From Gemmatimonadales bacterium (lineage in GTDB: Bacteria; Gemmatimonadota; Gemmatimonadetes; Gemmatimonadales; GWC2-71-9), in the NCBI GenBank assembly GCA_025924275.1, contig JAICEH010000012.1, positions 1-17,458 on the forward strand: a stretch of DNA of 17,458 nucleotides, written 5' to 3'. The position numbers and the translations under genes were made by a program. Positions 1-7,657 of the stretch are shown here, one piece after another; position 1 is the first letter of the stretch; each line of letters starts with the position of its first letter. The notes below the pieces were generated by a model. It searched no databases, was not told the origin of the DNA, and saw only the letters and a program-made list of their open reading frames with translations.

Positions 1-110
1 AGATGGGCGTCCTCACCCGGCGGGAGCTAGACCGCCAGGTGCGCGCCCAGGTCGAGGAGCTGGAAGACGTCGTGGATGTCCAGCTCGCGGAGCGGCCCCT
101 CGATCGCCAC
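1..110 (-). pseudogene. DUF4388 (PATAN)-like gene start, interrupted by in-frame TAG
   Basis: A GTG at 110-108 follows the TPR gene's stop codon by two bases and opens a frame beginning VAIEGPLRELDIHDVFQLL. This resembles the N-terminus of DUF4388/PATAN proteins, which often start with an I-x-G-x-L-x-x-L segment followed by D/E-h-F/L-Q-L-L. The frame meets TAG at 29-27 after 27 codons, then stays open in the same frame to the window edge (LPPGEDAHL). Where the family normally has a K/R-T-G turn, this frame reads GAHLAV, so a small deletion, a frameshift or a nonsense change is possible, as is sequencing error. PATAN domains occur with CheY-like receivers in phototaxis and pilus-control systems, which fits the che genes just upstream. 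The family call rests on about 20 residues and most of the gene is outside the window. A genuine short ORF cannot be excluded. Confidence 0.4.
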
Positions 111-112
111 GG

Positions 113-2779
113 TCAGGTCCCCGCGCCGGACAGGATGTGGAGCAGGTCGCGCGCCGAGCGGAGCCGGCCGCGCGCCTCCGCCGCCCAGGCACTGCCGGGA
201 TCGGCGCGCACCAGCGCCTCCCAGGTCTCGGTCGCCTCCTCGAGCCGGCGGGCGCCGGCGAAGGCCTCCCCCCGGGCGAAGGCCGCGCCCGCGTGGCTCG
301 GCGCGAGCCGGAGCACGCGTTCGGTGGCCTCCAGGGCCCGCTCGGGCCGGCCGTCCTGGACCAGGGCGCGAGCCAGCAGCACCAGGGCCTCGAGGTCGTA
401 CGGATCGGCGGCGAGCAGGGCGACCAGCACGGCAATGGCCGCACGCGGCGACTCGCGCCGCCGCAGCAGCTCGGCCAGCGCGAGGGCCGCCTCGCCGTAG
501 GTGGGAAGGAGGTCGAGCGCGCGTCCGTACGCCTCGCGGGCCGCGGTCCAGCGCTCCCGCGCCTCCTCCAGCCGACCGAGGGACAACCAGCCCTGCGCGC
601 GGCCGCCGTCCAGCGCGAGCGCCGCGCGAGAGGCCTCCACCGCCCCATCCAGGTCGCCCAGCCGCGCCGAGATGCGGGCCTGCAGCTCGAGGAGGTCGGG
701 CCGGCCGGGCGCGGTGCGGAGCGCGGTCTGCAGCAGGTCGAGCGCCCCCACGGGGTTCCCCGCGTCGAGCCGGACGCGCGCCGCCATCTCCAGCGCCTCC
801 GCGTCGTGCCCGAAGCGGGTCACCAGCGCCTCGCCGAGGGGTGCTGCGTCCGCGGCCCGGCCGAGGGCGAGGAGGGCGCGGGCCTCGCCCAGGGCCGCGT
901 CGCGGGCGTCGGGATCGAGGGCGCGGGCCGCGCGGTAGCGCTCGAGCGCCTCGCCGTGGAGTCCGCGTCGGGCGAAGATGTCGCCCAGCACCGCCGCGGA
1001 CTCGGCGGCCGGCGCGCCGCGTCCGCGGGCCCGCGTCACCTCGGCGGTGGCGAGCTCGAGGAGCCCCTTGCCGAGGTAGTCCCGTGCCAGCGCGAGCGGC
1101 TCCTCCGCCGCCGCCGGCGCCGGTTCCGTGGCGGGCCGCGCCAGGGTAGCGAAGAGTTCGTCGAGGACCCCCTCATCGACGGTGAACCCCTCCGCCGTGA
1201 CGGCCGGGATGTCGGCCGAGAGCTCGGGGGCCACCGCGATGGTCGGATCCTCGAACTGGAGGTCGATCGCCAGCTGGTACTTCTGCGGCACGTAGTAGGG
1301 CTCGAGTTCGAGCGCCCGCTTCGTCTCCCGGAGCGCGCCGTCGAAGTCCCCCAGCTGGCTCAGCGTGAAGCTCAGGTTGTAGTGGGCCGCGGCGAAGGCG
1401 GGATCGCACTCCACGGCCCGGGCGAAGGCGTTCCGCGCGTCCTCGTGGCGTCCCAGCTCCATCAGCACCAGCCCGATCCCGTTCCACCCCGCGGCGTGGT
1501 CGGGCCGCACCGACAGCACCTGGCGGTAGGCCTCGATGGCCGGCTGGAGCCGGCGGCGCTGCACCAGGAGGAGGGCGAGGTTGAGCCGGGCCACCAGGAG
1601 CCGCCCGTCGGCGCCGAGGGCCGCGCGGAACGCCTCCGCCGCGGGCTCGGGCTCCTCCGCCTGCGCCAGCAGGACGCCGAGGTTGTTCCAGGCCAGCGCG
1701 TAGGCGGGATCGAGCGCTACCGCGCGGCGGTAGCCGTCCCGGGCCTCGTCGCGTCGGCCGGCCTGGTGGAGGCAGACGGCGCGCTCGTTCCACAGCTTCG
1801 GGCTGTCGCCGTACTCGGCGACCAGACGGTCGTAGAGCTCGAGGGCGGCGGCGTGGTCCCGGCGGAGGAGGTGCACCTCGGCCATGGCCTGGAGGACGAG
1901 GCGCGGATCCTCGCCCTGCTCCAGGGCCATCCGGTACTCGCGCAGCGCCTCGACGTGGTAGCCCTTCTGCCGGAAGGCGAGGCCGAGCCCGTAGTGGGCG
2001 AGCGCCGTGCCCTCCACCACCTGCGGGCGCGGGGCGGCCTCCTCGCGCCGCCCCCGCTGCCGGGTGAGGTCGAGGTTGGCCTGGGCCCGGGCGAGGGTGG
2101 GGTTGAGCTCGACCGCGCGGCGCGAGGCGCGGCGGGCCTCGTCGTGGCGGCCGAGGTCGCCGTAGACGAAGGCCAGCAGGTAGTGGGCGTCGGCGTACTC
2201 GGGGTTGAGCGTCACGGCCTGGCGGAGCTCGGCCAGGGCCTGGTCGTTGAGCCCGCGGTTGTAGTAGGCCTCGCCGACGTAGAAGCGGGCCACCGAGCTG
2301 CGCGGGTCCAGCTCGCCGGCCCGCTCGAACCACCGTGTGGCCGCTTCGATCCGGCCCCGGGCCTTCTCGACGAGGCCGAGCTGGATGAGCGCCGGGACGT
2401 CGTCGGGGTGGCGCGCCAGGAGCGCCTCGAACTCCTGCACCGCCTCCTCGTGGCGGCCCAGCGCCGCGCACGCCCGGGCCAGCTCCCAGCGCGCGGCGCG
2501 GTCGTCCGGCAGGCGCCGGAGGCGCTCCCGGAGCTCGGACACCTGCCGGTCGTAGTGCCCGCTCTCCCGGTAGGCGATCTCCAGGTTGCCCTGGGCCACC
2601 TGCATCCGCGGGTCGAGCTCCAGGGCCCGGGCGAAGGCGGCCATCGCCTCCGGCACGAGCCCCTTCTGGTAGTAGAGCACGCCCAGGTTGTTGTGGGCGC
2701 CCGCGTCCGAGGGGTCGATGCGGCGGGCGAAGGACCGGAGGACGGCGAGGTCCCTCTCCGGCAGCGGCGGTCCGGCCAT
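113..2779 (-). CDS. Large tetratricopeptide-repeat protein with two TPR blocks
   Basis: This 888-residue protein is built almost entirely of 34-residue TPR units. The first block spans roughly residues 27-500, with clear repeats such as AHNNLGVLYYQKG near 28, AWNNLGVLLAQ near 363 and AAHYNLSFTLSQLGDFDGAL near 464. A repeat-free linker at about 505-560 contains a conserved-looking acidic stretch (GFTVDEGVLDELF, 531-543). A second TPR block covers roughly 562-880. No signal peptide, membrane segment or enzymatic motif is visible, so it is probably a cytoplasmic scaffold. It starts with ATG five bases after the cheC stop and ends two bases before the DUF4388-like start, placing it in the chemosensory operon. 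TPR proteins bind partner proteins, so a role in assembling or reading out this pathway is reasonable but inferred. The precise partner is unknown. Confidence 0.9.
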   Translation of the reverse strand: MAGPPLPERDLAVLRSFARRIDPSDAGAHNNLGVLYYQKGLVPEAMAAFARALELDPRMQVAQGNLEIAYRESGHYDRQVSELRERLRRLPDDRAARWELARACAALGRHEEAVQEFEALLARHPDDVPALIQLGLVEKARGRIEAATRWFERAGELDPRSSVARFYVGEAYYNRGLNDQALAELRQAVTLNPEYADAHYLLAFVYGDLGRHDEARRASRRAVELNPTLARAQANLDLTRQRGRREEAAPRPQVVEGTALAHYGLGLAFRQKGYHVEALREYRMALEQGEDPRLVLQAMAEVHLLRRDHAAALELYDRLVAEYGDSPKLWNERAVCLHQAGRRDEARDGYRRAVALDPAYALAWNNLGVLLAQAEEPEPAAEAFRAALGADGRLLVARLNLALLLVQRRRLQPAIEAYRQVLSVRPDHAAGWNGIGLVLMELGRHEDARNAFARAVECDPAFAAAHYNLSFTLSQLGDFDGALRETKRALELEPYYVPQKYQLAIDLQFEDPTIAVAPELSADIPAVTAEGFTVDEGVLDELFATLARPATEPAPAAAEEPLALARDYLGKGLLELATAEVTRARGRGAPAAESAAVLGDIFARRGLHGEALERYRAARALDPDARDAALGEARALLALGRAADAAPLGEALVTRFGHDAEALEMAARVRLDAGNPVGALDLLQTALRTAPGRPDLLELQARISARLGDLDGAVEASRAALALDGGRAQGWLSLGRLEEARERWTAAREAYGRALDLLPTYGEAALALAELLRRRESPRAAIAVLVALLAADPYDLEALVLLARALVQDGRPERALEATERVLRLAPSHAGAAFARGEAFAGARRLEEATETWEALVRADPGSAWAAEARGRLRSARDLLHILSGAGT

Positions 2780-2784
2780 CGACG

Positions 2785-3405
2785 TCAGCCCAGGCGGATG
2801 GCGTCGAAGATGGCGCGGAGGCTGGCCAGGTCGGGGAGGAGCAGGAAGTGCCCGCGGAGGGTGTCCCCCTGGTCGCCGAAGCGGAACGAGGTCTCCACGC
2901 AGAAGACGAAGTCCCGCTCGGTGCCGAAGTTCAGGTAGGTCGTCGTCAGCACCGCCGCCGCGAGGTCGATCACCAGCGCCGGCACCGACGGCACCAGCAT
3001 CATCCCCATGAAGTCGCTCAGCGCGTTGAGGTACGCGCTGGTGAGGATGTTCCCCACCTCCTTGAGCCCGGACTGCTCCATCGCGCCGAACTCGGCGGTG
3101 GCGCCGGGCGGGCGGCGGAGCAGGATGTCGCAGAGGGCCCGGGCCGAGGCCTCGGGGAAGATGAGCAGCGTGCGCCCGGTGAGGTCGCCCATCATGTGCA
3201 TCAGCACGCCGGCGATCACGTCGTCCGGCTGGCCGAGCAGCTCGGCGACGGCCTCCACCGGGACGATGTTCACCTCCGGCACGCTGATCATGATCGTGCG
3301 GTGGGTCATCTGCGAGAGCGCGGTGGCCGCGTGGCCGGCGCCGATGTTCGCCACCTCGCGCAGCGCGTCCAGTTGGAGCGCCTTGAGGTCCCGCACGTCG
3401 TCCAT
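2785..3405 (-). CDS. cheC: CheC-type CheY-P phosphatase
   Basis: This 206-residue protein has the usual CheC length and carries both active-site signatures of the CheC/CheX/FliY family, D/S-x3-E-x2-N-x22-P. The first is D13, E17, N20 and P43; the second is S112, E116, N119 and P142. Two intact sites indicate CheC rather than CheX, which has one. CheC proteins dephosphorylate CheY-P and so end the signal from CheA. The ATG at 3405 is preceded by a perfect AGGAGG (3415-3410) that overlaps the cheA TAG stop, so the start is secure and translation is probably coupled. The substrate is presumably the CheY encoded two genes upstream. CheD, the usual CheC partner, is not in this window. Confidence 0.93.
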   Translation of the reverse strand: MDDVRDLKALQLDALREVANIGAGHAATALSQMTHRTIMISVPEVNIVPVEAVAELLGQPDDVIAGVLMHMMGDLTGRTLLIFPEASARALCDILLRRPPGATAEFGAMEQSGLKEVGNILTSAYLNALSDFMGMMLVPSVPALVIDLAAAVLTTTYLNFGTERDFVFCVETSFRFGDQGDTLRGHFLLLPDLASLRAIFDAIRLG

Positions 3406-3409
3406 CGTG

Positions 3410-3415
3410 CCTCCT
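3410..3415 (-). promoter_or_regulatory. Shine-Dalgarno of cheC overlapping the cheA stop
   Basis: AGGAGG on the minus strand lies four bases before the cheC ATG and shares two bases with the cheA TAG (3416-3414). It fixes the cheC start and suggests coupled translation with cheA. Confidence 0.8.
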
Positions 3416-5276
3416 AGACCAGCACCGCGGCGTCGAGGATCAGGGCGGGGGCACCGTCCGGCAGGATGGTGGCACCGCTCAGGAAGGGGGGCGTGCCCAG
3501 CGGGGCATCGAACGCCTCCACCACGATCTCCTGCTGCCCGAGCAGGGCGTCCACCACCAGCGCTGCCTGGCGGCCGCCCACCTCGAGGATGATGCCCGGC
3601 CGGCGGGGGACCGCGCCCGCGGGCCGGCCCACGAGCCGGTCGAGGTGGAGCGTCGGGAGCGCGCGCCCCCGGAGGAGCACCGCCTCCCGGCCCTGCACCT
3701 CGGTCCGCGGCAGGGCGTCGAATTCCACCGTCTCCGCCACGAAGGTGAGCGGCACGGCGTAGCGCTCGGCCCCGGTCCGCGCCAGGAGGGCCCGAACGAT
3801 CGCCAGCGTGAGCGGCAGCCGCAGGGTGAAGGTGCTGCCCCGGCCCCGCTCGCTCGCCATCTCCAGCGATCCGCCCAGCGCCCGGAGCCGCTCCACCACG
3901 GCGTCGATCCCCACGCCGCGCCCGGAGACCGCGCTCACCCGCTCGGCCGTGCTGAAGCCGGCCCGGGCCAGCACCCGGAGCAGCTGCTCGTCGGGCAGGG
4001 CTTCGACCCCGGCCTCGAGCACGCCGAGCGTCTTCGCCTTGGCGAGCACCCGCGCCCGGTCGATCCCGCGGCCGTCATCGCTGATCCGCACCACCACGCT
4101 GGCTCGCTCGCGGCTGGCCGCCACCACCACCCGGCCCGCCTCGGGCTTGCCGGCGGCGCGGCGCTCCGCCGGCGCCTCGATGCCGTGGTCCAGCGCGTTC
4201 CGCAGCAGGTGGACGATCGGGTCCCCGATCTCGTCGAGGATCGCGCGGTCGAGCTCGATGTCCTCGCCCTCGACCCGGAAGTCCACCTGCTTGCCGAGCT
4301 GCTTCGCCAGGTCCCGCACCGCCCGCGGGAAGCGGTCGAAGACCTGCCAGACCGGGGTGAGGCGCGCCGCGATCACGTCCTGCTGGACGCCGGTCACCAA
4401 CCGCCCGATGCGGAGGGCCAGGCCTTCCAGCTCCCCGCCCGGGGCGAGGGCCGCGAGCTCCGCCAGCCGATGGCGGGCGACCACCAGTTCGGCCACCTGG
4501 CCGGTCAGGCTGTCGAGCCGGGCCAGGTCCACCCGAATGTGCCGGCCCCGCCCTTCCGTCCCGCCCCGTCCGGCCGCGGGTTCGGGCACGGTCACCGTGA
4601 CCGTCTCGACATCGCCGGCCTCGCGGATCGCCGCCGTGAGGGCGGCCTCGCTGGCGCGGCCGAGGAAGCGAAACTCGAAGGCGCCGCCGAACCCGTCGAA
4701 CTCGAAGGTCGCCGCCGGGGGCCGCACCTCGCGCACCTCGCCCAGCGCCTCCGCCCGCCGGAGCGCCAGGAGGGCCCGGGCGCCGCGCATCGGGGCGTCG
4801 GGCCGGATCCGCACCTCCACCACGAGCCCCACCGCCCCGGCGACCGCGGGCCCCTCGGCGGCGGAGCGCGTCTTCCGCCGCCGCCCGGCCGGAGCGGCGG
4901 CCGGCACCGCACGGCGCACGAGGCCTGCGATGGCCCCGGCGTCCAGGTCCGCGTCGCGGCCCGCGGCCGCCAGTTCGACCCCGCGCTCCAGCAGGTCCAC
5001 CGCCCCGAGCAGGGCGTCGACCAGCGCCGCCCCCCGGGGTACCGCACCCTCCCGTACCCCCGCGAGCAGCGTCTCGACCTCGTGGGCACCACCGGCGAGC
5101 CGCTCGTACCCCATCGTCGCGGCCATGCCCTTCAGCGTGTGGATCGCACGGAAGAGCCCGTCCACCGGCTCCGCGGCCGACGGGTCCCGCTCCCACTCGA
5201 GGAGCAGCCGGGTGCAGGTGCGGAGGTGGCTTCGGCTCTCGTCGAGGAAGAGGGCCGCGTATCGGGCGAGGTCCAT
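3414..5276 (-). CDS. cheA: Chemotaxis histidine kinase CheA
   Basis: This 620-residue kinase autophosphorylates on histidine and passes phosphate to CheY. The domains run in canonical order. The N-terminal HPt domain has the phospho-histidine H46 in AIHTLKG. A P2-like ferredoxin-fold segment lies at about 151-230 (VVEVRIRPDAPMRGARALL). The dimerisation helices start near 246 (HIRVDLARLDSLTGQVAEL). The ATPase domain shows the N box (HLLRNALDHGIE, 356-367), G1 (DDGRGID, 400-406) and G2 (SGRGVGIDAV, 451-460). A CheW-like P5 domain occupies about 490-620. All catalytic motifs appear intact. The ATG at 5276 is seven bases after the cheY stop. There is no receiver domain at the C-terminus, unlike FrzE or ChpA hybrids. 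The product should sit in arrays with CheW and receptors, and no receptor gene is in the window. Confidence 0.96.
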   Translation of the reverse strand: MDLARYAALFLDESRSHLRTCTRLLLEWERDPSAAEPVDGLFRAIHTLKGMAATMGYERLAGGAHEVETLLAGVREGAVPRGAALVDALLGAVDLLERGVELAAAGRDADLDAGAIAGLVRRAVPAAAPAGRRRKTRSAAEGPAVAGAVGLVVEVRIRPDAPMRGARALLALRRAEALGEVREVRPPAATFEFDGFGGAFEFRFLGRASEAALTAAIREAGDVETVTVTVPEPAAGRGGTEGRGRHIRVDLARLDSLTGQVAELVVARHRLAELAALAPGGELEGLALRIGRLVTGVQQDVIAARLTPVWQVFDRFPRAVRDLAKQLGKQVDFRVEGEDIELDRAILDEIGDPIVHLLRNALDHGIEAPAERRAAGKPEAGRVVVAASRERASVVVRISDDGRGIDRARVLAKAKTLGVLEAGVEALPDEQLLRVLARAGFSTAERVSAVSGRGVGIDAVVERLRALGGSLEMASERGRGSTFTLRLPLTLAIVRALLARTGAERYAVPLTFVAETVEFDALPRTEVQGREAVLLRGRALPTLHLDRLVGRPAGAVPRRPGIILEVGGRQAALVVDALLGQQEIVVEAFDAPLGTPPFLSGATILPDGAPALILDAAVLV

Positions 5277-5283
5277 GGACGCG

Positions 5284-5646
5284 TCAGCCCAGGACGCGCT
5301 GGACCGCCTCGAGCACGCGGGAGGGCTGGAAGGGCTTGACCACGAAGTCCTTGGCGCCCGCCTGAATGGCCTCGACGACCAGCGCCTGCTGACCCATCGC
5401 GCTGCACATCAGGATCTTCGCGTCGGGGTCGACCCGGCAGATCTCGCGGACCGCCTCGATCCCGCCCATGTCGGGCATCACGATGTCCATCGTGACGAGG
5501 TCGGGGCTCAGTTCCCGGTACTTCTGCACCGCCTGGACCCCGGTCTCGGCCTCGCCCACGACCTCGAACCCGGCCTGGACCAGGATGTCGCTGATCATCG
5601 TGCGCATGAAGATCGCGTCGTCGCAGACGAGCACCGTGTGTGCCAC
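5284..5646 (-). CDS. cheY: CheY-type single-domain response regulator
   Basis: This 120-residue protein is a stand-alone receiver domain. It has the acidic pair D9 and D10, the phospho-acceptor D54 in TMDIVMPDM, S82 at the conserved Thr/Ser position, F101 at the Tyr/Phe switch position and K104 in the KPF motif. All residues needed for phosphorylation by CheA are present and there is no output domain. The start is GTG at 5646, supported by GGAGGA at 5657-5652 with five-base spacing. It lies between cheW and cheA and is the likely substrate of the kinase and of CheC. What phospho-CheY binds here is unknown, since no flagellar switch gene is nearby. A pilus motor or a PATAN/TPR partner is possible. 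Confidence 0.95.
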   Translation of the reverse strand: MAHTVLVCDDAIFMRTMISDILVQAGFEVVGEAETGVQAVQKYRELSPDLVTMDIVMPDMGGIEAVREICRVDPDAKILMCSAMGQQALVVEAIQAGAKDFVVKPFQPSRVLEAVQRVLG

Positions 5647-5651
5647 TCGGG

Positions 5652-5657
5652 TCCTCC
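5652..5657 (-). promoter_or_regulatory. Shine-Dalgarno of cheY
   Basis: GGAGGA on the minus strand lies five bases before the GTG start at 5646. It supports the GTG as the start codon. It sits in the 47-base gap between cheW and cheY, the longest gap in the chemosensory module. Confidence 0.75.
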
Positions 5658-5693
5658 GGGATCGTGCGGGTCGGGCGGCGGGTGCCGCCGGGC

Positions 5694-6131
5694 TCAGGCT
5701 CCGAAGACCGGCGCGAGAATGGCCGGCAGGTCGAGCAGGACGAAGTGCCGGCCCTCGCGGTGGCCCACCGCCCGGACCCAGTGCGGGTCGACGCCGGGCA
5801 GGGCGTCCCTCGGCTCGATGGCGTCGGCGGCCACGGTCAGCAGGTCGCTCACCTCGCTCACGGCCAGCCCGGCCCGCCGGCCGCCGTGGTCCACGACGAG
5901 GATGGCGCCCTCGGCGGACGGGTCCGGCTCCTGGCCCAGGAGCCGGTGGCCGTCGAACAGGGTGAGCAACCCGCCGCGCACGTTGACCAGCCCGATCACC
6001 CCATCGGGGGCGCCGGGGATGCGCGTGGCACTCTGCGGCGGCAGAATCTCGCGGGCGGCGGTCGCGGGCAATCCGCAGACCAGCCGACCCACGCGGAAGA
6101 TCAGGACCCTGCGGACGCCGGAATCATCCAT
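5694..6131 (-). CDS. cheW: CheW-like chemotaxis coupling protein
   Basis: This 145-residue single CheW domain couples receptors to CheA. It shows the family's pattern: an opening strand (RRVLIFRVGRLVCGLPA, from about residue 7), the I-x-G-L-V-N-V-R-G core (46-53, with the conserved arginine at 52), a D60-containing LFDGHRLLG segment, and a late VGHREGRHFVLLDLPAIL stretch. The frame is open back to a TTG at 6176, but the ATG at 6131 is preferred. It begins the recognisable domain and overlaps the rluD stop by eight bases. No strong Shine-Dalgarno is visible before it. A promoter-like element lies 17-45 bases upstream. It is slightly shorter than many CheW proteins but otherwise complete. Confidence 0.9.
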   Translation of the reverse strand: MDDSGVRRVLIFRVGRLVCGLPATAAREILPPQSATRIPGAPDGVIGLVNVRGGLLTLFDGHRLLGQEPDPSAEGAILVVDHGGRRAGLAVSEVSDLLTVAADAIEPRDALPGVDPHWVRAVGHREGRHFVLLDLPAILAPVFGA

Positions 6132-7134
6132 CTGCTTTGAAGAAACGAAGATACCGGAGCGGCTCCGGCCCGGCAACGGCGTCGTCCGGGCCCAGCAGCT
6201 CTGCGATCGCCGGCCGCAGGTCGGCCGGCCACTCGGAGGTGAAGGCCAGCGCCGTGCCGGTGACGGGATGCCGGAACCGGAGCTCGGCCGCGTGCAACGC
6301 TTGCCGGGGACAGCGCGCGGCGAGCCGCTCGGCCGCCCCGCGACCGGCGCCGCCCATCCGCTTCGCGCCCCCCTCGTGGTACACCGGGTCCCCGACGACC
6401 GGGTGCCCCGCGTCGGCCAGGTGGACGCGGATCTGGTGGGTCCGCCCGGAGTGGAGCTCGCAGCGGACCAGGTCCACCGGGCCGAGCCGCGCCACCACGC
6501 GCACGTCGGTCCGGGCGCTCCGCCCGGCGGCCACCACGGCCATCCGCTTGCGATCCCTCGGGTGGCGCCCGATCGGCGCGTCGAGGACCGTCAGGTCCTC
6601 GTCGAAGTGGCCCCAGGCCAGGGCTGCGTAGGCGCGATGGATGCGCCGGGCAGCGAGCATCGCCCCGAGACGGCGGTGCGCGAGATCGCTCTTGGCGACG
6701 AGCAGGAGCCCGGAGGTATCACGGTCGAGGCGGTGGACGATCCCCGGGCGGCCCTCGGCGCCGGCCGAGAGCGGCGTGCCGCGCGCGACCAGCGCGTTCA
6801 CCAGGGTGTCCTCCCAGTGGCCCGGCGCCGGGTGCACGACCAGCCCGGCCGGCTTGTCGATGAGGGCGAGGTGCTCGTCCTCCCAGACCACCGTCAGCGC
6901 GATGGCGGCGGGCCGGAGCGGGCGCCGCGGCGCCGGCTCGGGGACCGCCACCTCGAGCACGTCCCCCCGGGCGAGGACGCGCGAGGCGCGGGCCACCTCC
7001 CCGTTCACCCGCACCGCCTGCTCCCCCACGAGACGGGCGGCCTGGGTCCGGGAGAGGGCGAGCTGGTCGGCGAGGAAGCGGTCGAGCCGTTCGGTGCGGG
7101 CGACCGCGACGCTCAGGCGGAGGGGGGCGCCCAC
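6124..7134 (-). CDS. rluD: RluD/RluA-family 23S rRNA pseudouridine synthase
   Basis: This 336-residue enzyme isomerises uridine to pseudouridine in RNA. The N-terminus is an S4-like RNA-binding domain (RLDRFLADQLALSRTQAARL, from residue 16). The catalytic domain carries the family signature HRLDRDTSG (134-142), with D137 as the catalytic aspartate. It also has the supporting IDKPAGLVVHP segment near 92-102 and GRTHQIRVHLADAGHPVVGD further on. The length fits RluD. The start is GTG at 7134, ten bases after the lspA stop; lspA followed by rluD is a very common bacterial arrangement. The final codons are AT-rich and contain the candidate cheW promoter. The target is probably helix 69 of 23S rRNA by family analogy, but RluC-type specificity cannot be excluded from sequence alone. 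Confidence 0.93.
   Translation of the reverse strand: MGAPLRLSVAVARTERLDRFLADQLALSRTQAARLVGEQAVRVNGEVARASRVLARGDVLEVAVPEPAPRRPLRPAAIALTVVWEDEHLALIDKPAGLVVHPAPGHWEDTLVNALVARGTPLSAGAEGRPGIVHRLDRDTSGLLLVAKSDLAHRRLGAMLAARRIHRAYAALAWGHFDEDLTVLDAPIGRHPRDRKRMAVVAAGRSARTDVRVVARLGPVDLVRCELHSGRTHQIRVHLADAGHPVVGDPVYHEGGAKRMGGAGRGAAERLAARCPRQALHAAELRFRHPVTGTALAFTSEWPADLRPAIAELLGPDDAVAGPEPLRYLRFFKADG
6148..6176 (-). promoter_or_regulatory. Candidate promoter of the che module, inside the end of rluD
   Basis: The minus strand reads TTGCCG (6176-6171), a 17-base spacer, then TATCTT (6153-6148). Each hexamer matches four of six sigma-70 consensus positions, and the spacing is ideal. It lies in the last codons of rluD, where codon choice turns conspicuously AT-rich (TAT CTT CGT ... 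AAA GCA GAT GGA) in an otherwise very GC-rich gene. Transcription would begin roughly ten bases before the cheW ATG. The spacer holds a perfect inverted repeat, listed separately. The call is from pattern only. Confidence 0.4.
6154..6168. repeat. Perfect 7-bp inverted repeat in the promoter spacer, possible operator
   Basis: The minus strand reads CCGGAGC, a single C, then GCTCCGG: two perfect 7-base arms around one base. It fills most of the spacer between the candidate -35 and -10 elements before cheW. This is a typical site for a dimeric repressor. It also encodes part of RluD (PEPLR), and GC-rich DNA makes short palindromes common, so chance is a real alternative. Confidence 0.35.
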
Positions 7135-7144
7135 GGGCGGGGCG

Positions 7145-7657
7145 TCAGGACGCGGGGGCGGATTCGGAGGCGCTGCTGCGCCGCGCGTCCTCCCGCCAGA
7201 GCACGATCGCGAGGGCGATCGCGCCGCAGCTCACCGCGACGTCGGCCACGTTGAAGGTCGGCCAGCGGAGCGCGCCCACGCCGACGTCGAAGAAGTCCAC
7301 CACCCCGCGCGGGCTGCGGAGCCGGTCCACCAGGTTCCCCGCGGCCCCGCCCGCCACCGCGCCCAGGGCGAGCTGGCGGAAGCGGTCGCCGTCGGGCGCC
7401 GTGCGGCTCATCCGGGCGAGCACCACCACCGCCACGACCGCCACGCCCAGGAAGATCCAGCGGGAGAGCGGGCCCAGGTGGAGGCCGAAGGCCGCGCCGG
7501 GGTTGTACACCAGCCGCAGCTGGAACCACTCACCGAGCACCGGCACCGCCACGGCGCGCAGCAGGCGGTCCTCGGCGACCAGCTTGGTGACCAGGTCGAC
7601 CACCAGGACGGCCGCCGCGGTGCCCCAGAAGAGGCGCCGTTCAGCGGCGGGCGGCAT
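7145..7657 (-). CDS. lspA: Lipoprotein signal peptidase (signal peptidase II)
   Basis: This 170-residue inner-membrane aspartyl protease cleaves signal peptides from diacylglyceryl-modified prolipoproteins. Hydrophobic segments lie near residues 10-27, 67-82, 95-108 and 137-154, giving the expected four transmembrane helices. The signature regions are present: VYNPGAAFG (50-58), GNLVDR (107-112), VVDFFDV with catalytic D121, and FNVADV with catalytic D139. The ATG at 7657 overlaps the dksA-like stop by 17 bases. A purine-rich AAGGAGGAGG runs directly up to it, inside the lysine/glutamate codons at the end of the upstream gene. The position between dksA and rluD suggests co-transcription. Confidence 0.96.
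   Translation of the reverse strand: MPPAAERRLFWGTAAAVLVVDLVTKLVAEDRLLRAVAVPVLGEWFQLRLVYNPGAAFGLHLGPLSRWIFLGVAVVAVVVLARMSRTAPDGDRFRQLALGAVAGGAAGNLVDRLRSPRGVVDFFDVGVGALRWPTFNVADVAVSCGAIALAIVLWREDARRSSASESAPAS

Noticed and set aside
137..2938. Long plus-strand open frame over the TPR gene, and similar very long plus-strand frames at 3808-7254 and 7999-11319
   Set aside because: Their translations are rich in R, G, A, P and H without recognisable domains and mirror genes that have clear motifs on the minus strand. In DNA this GC-rich, stop codons are rare in shadow frames.
6132..6176. CheW start at the TTG at 6176
   Set aside because: The 15 added residues show no CheW similarity and lie within the rluD coding end. 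The TTG is better explained as part of the promoter-like hexamer.
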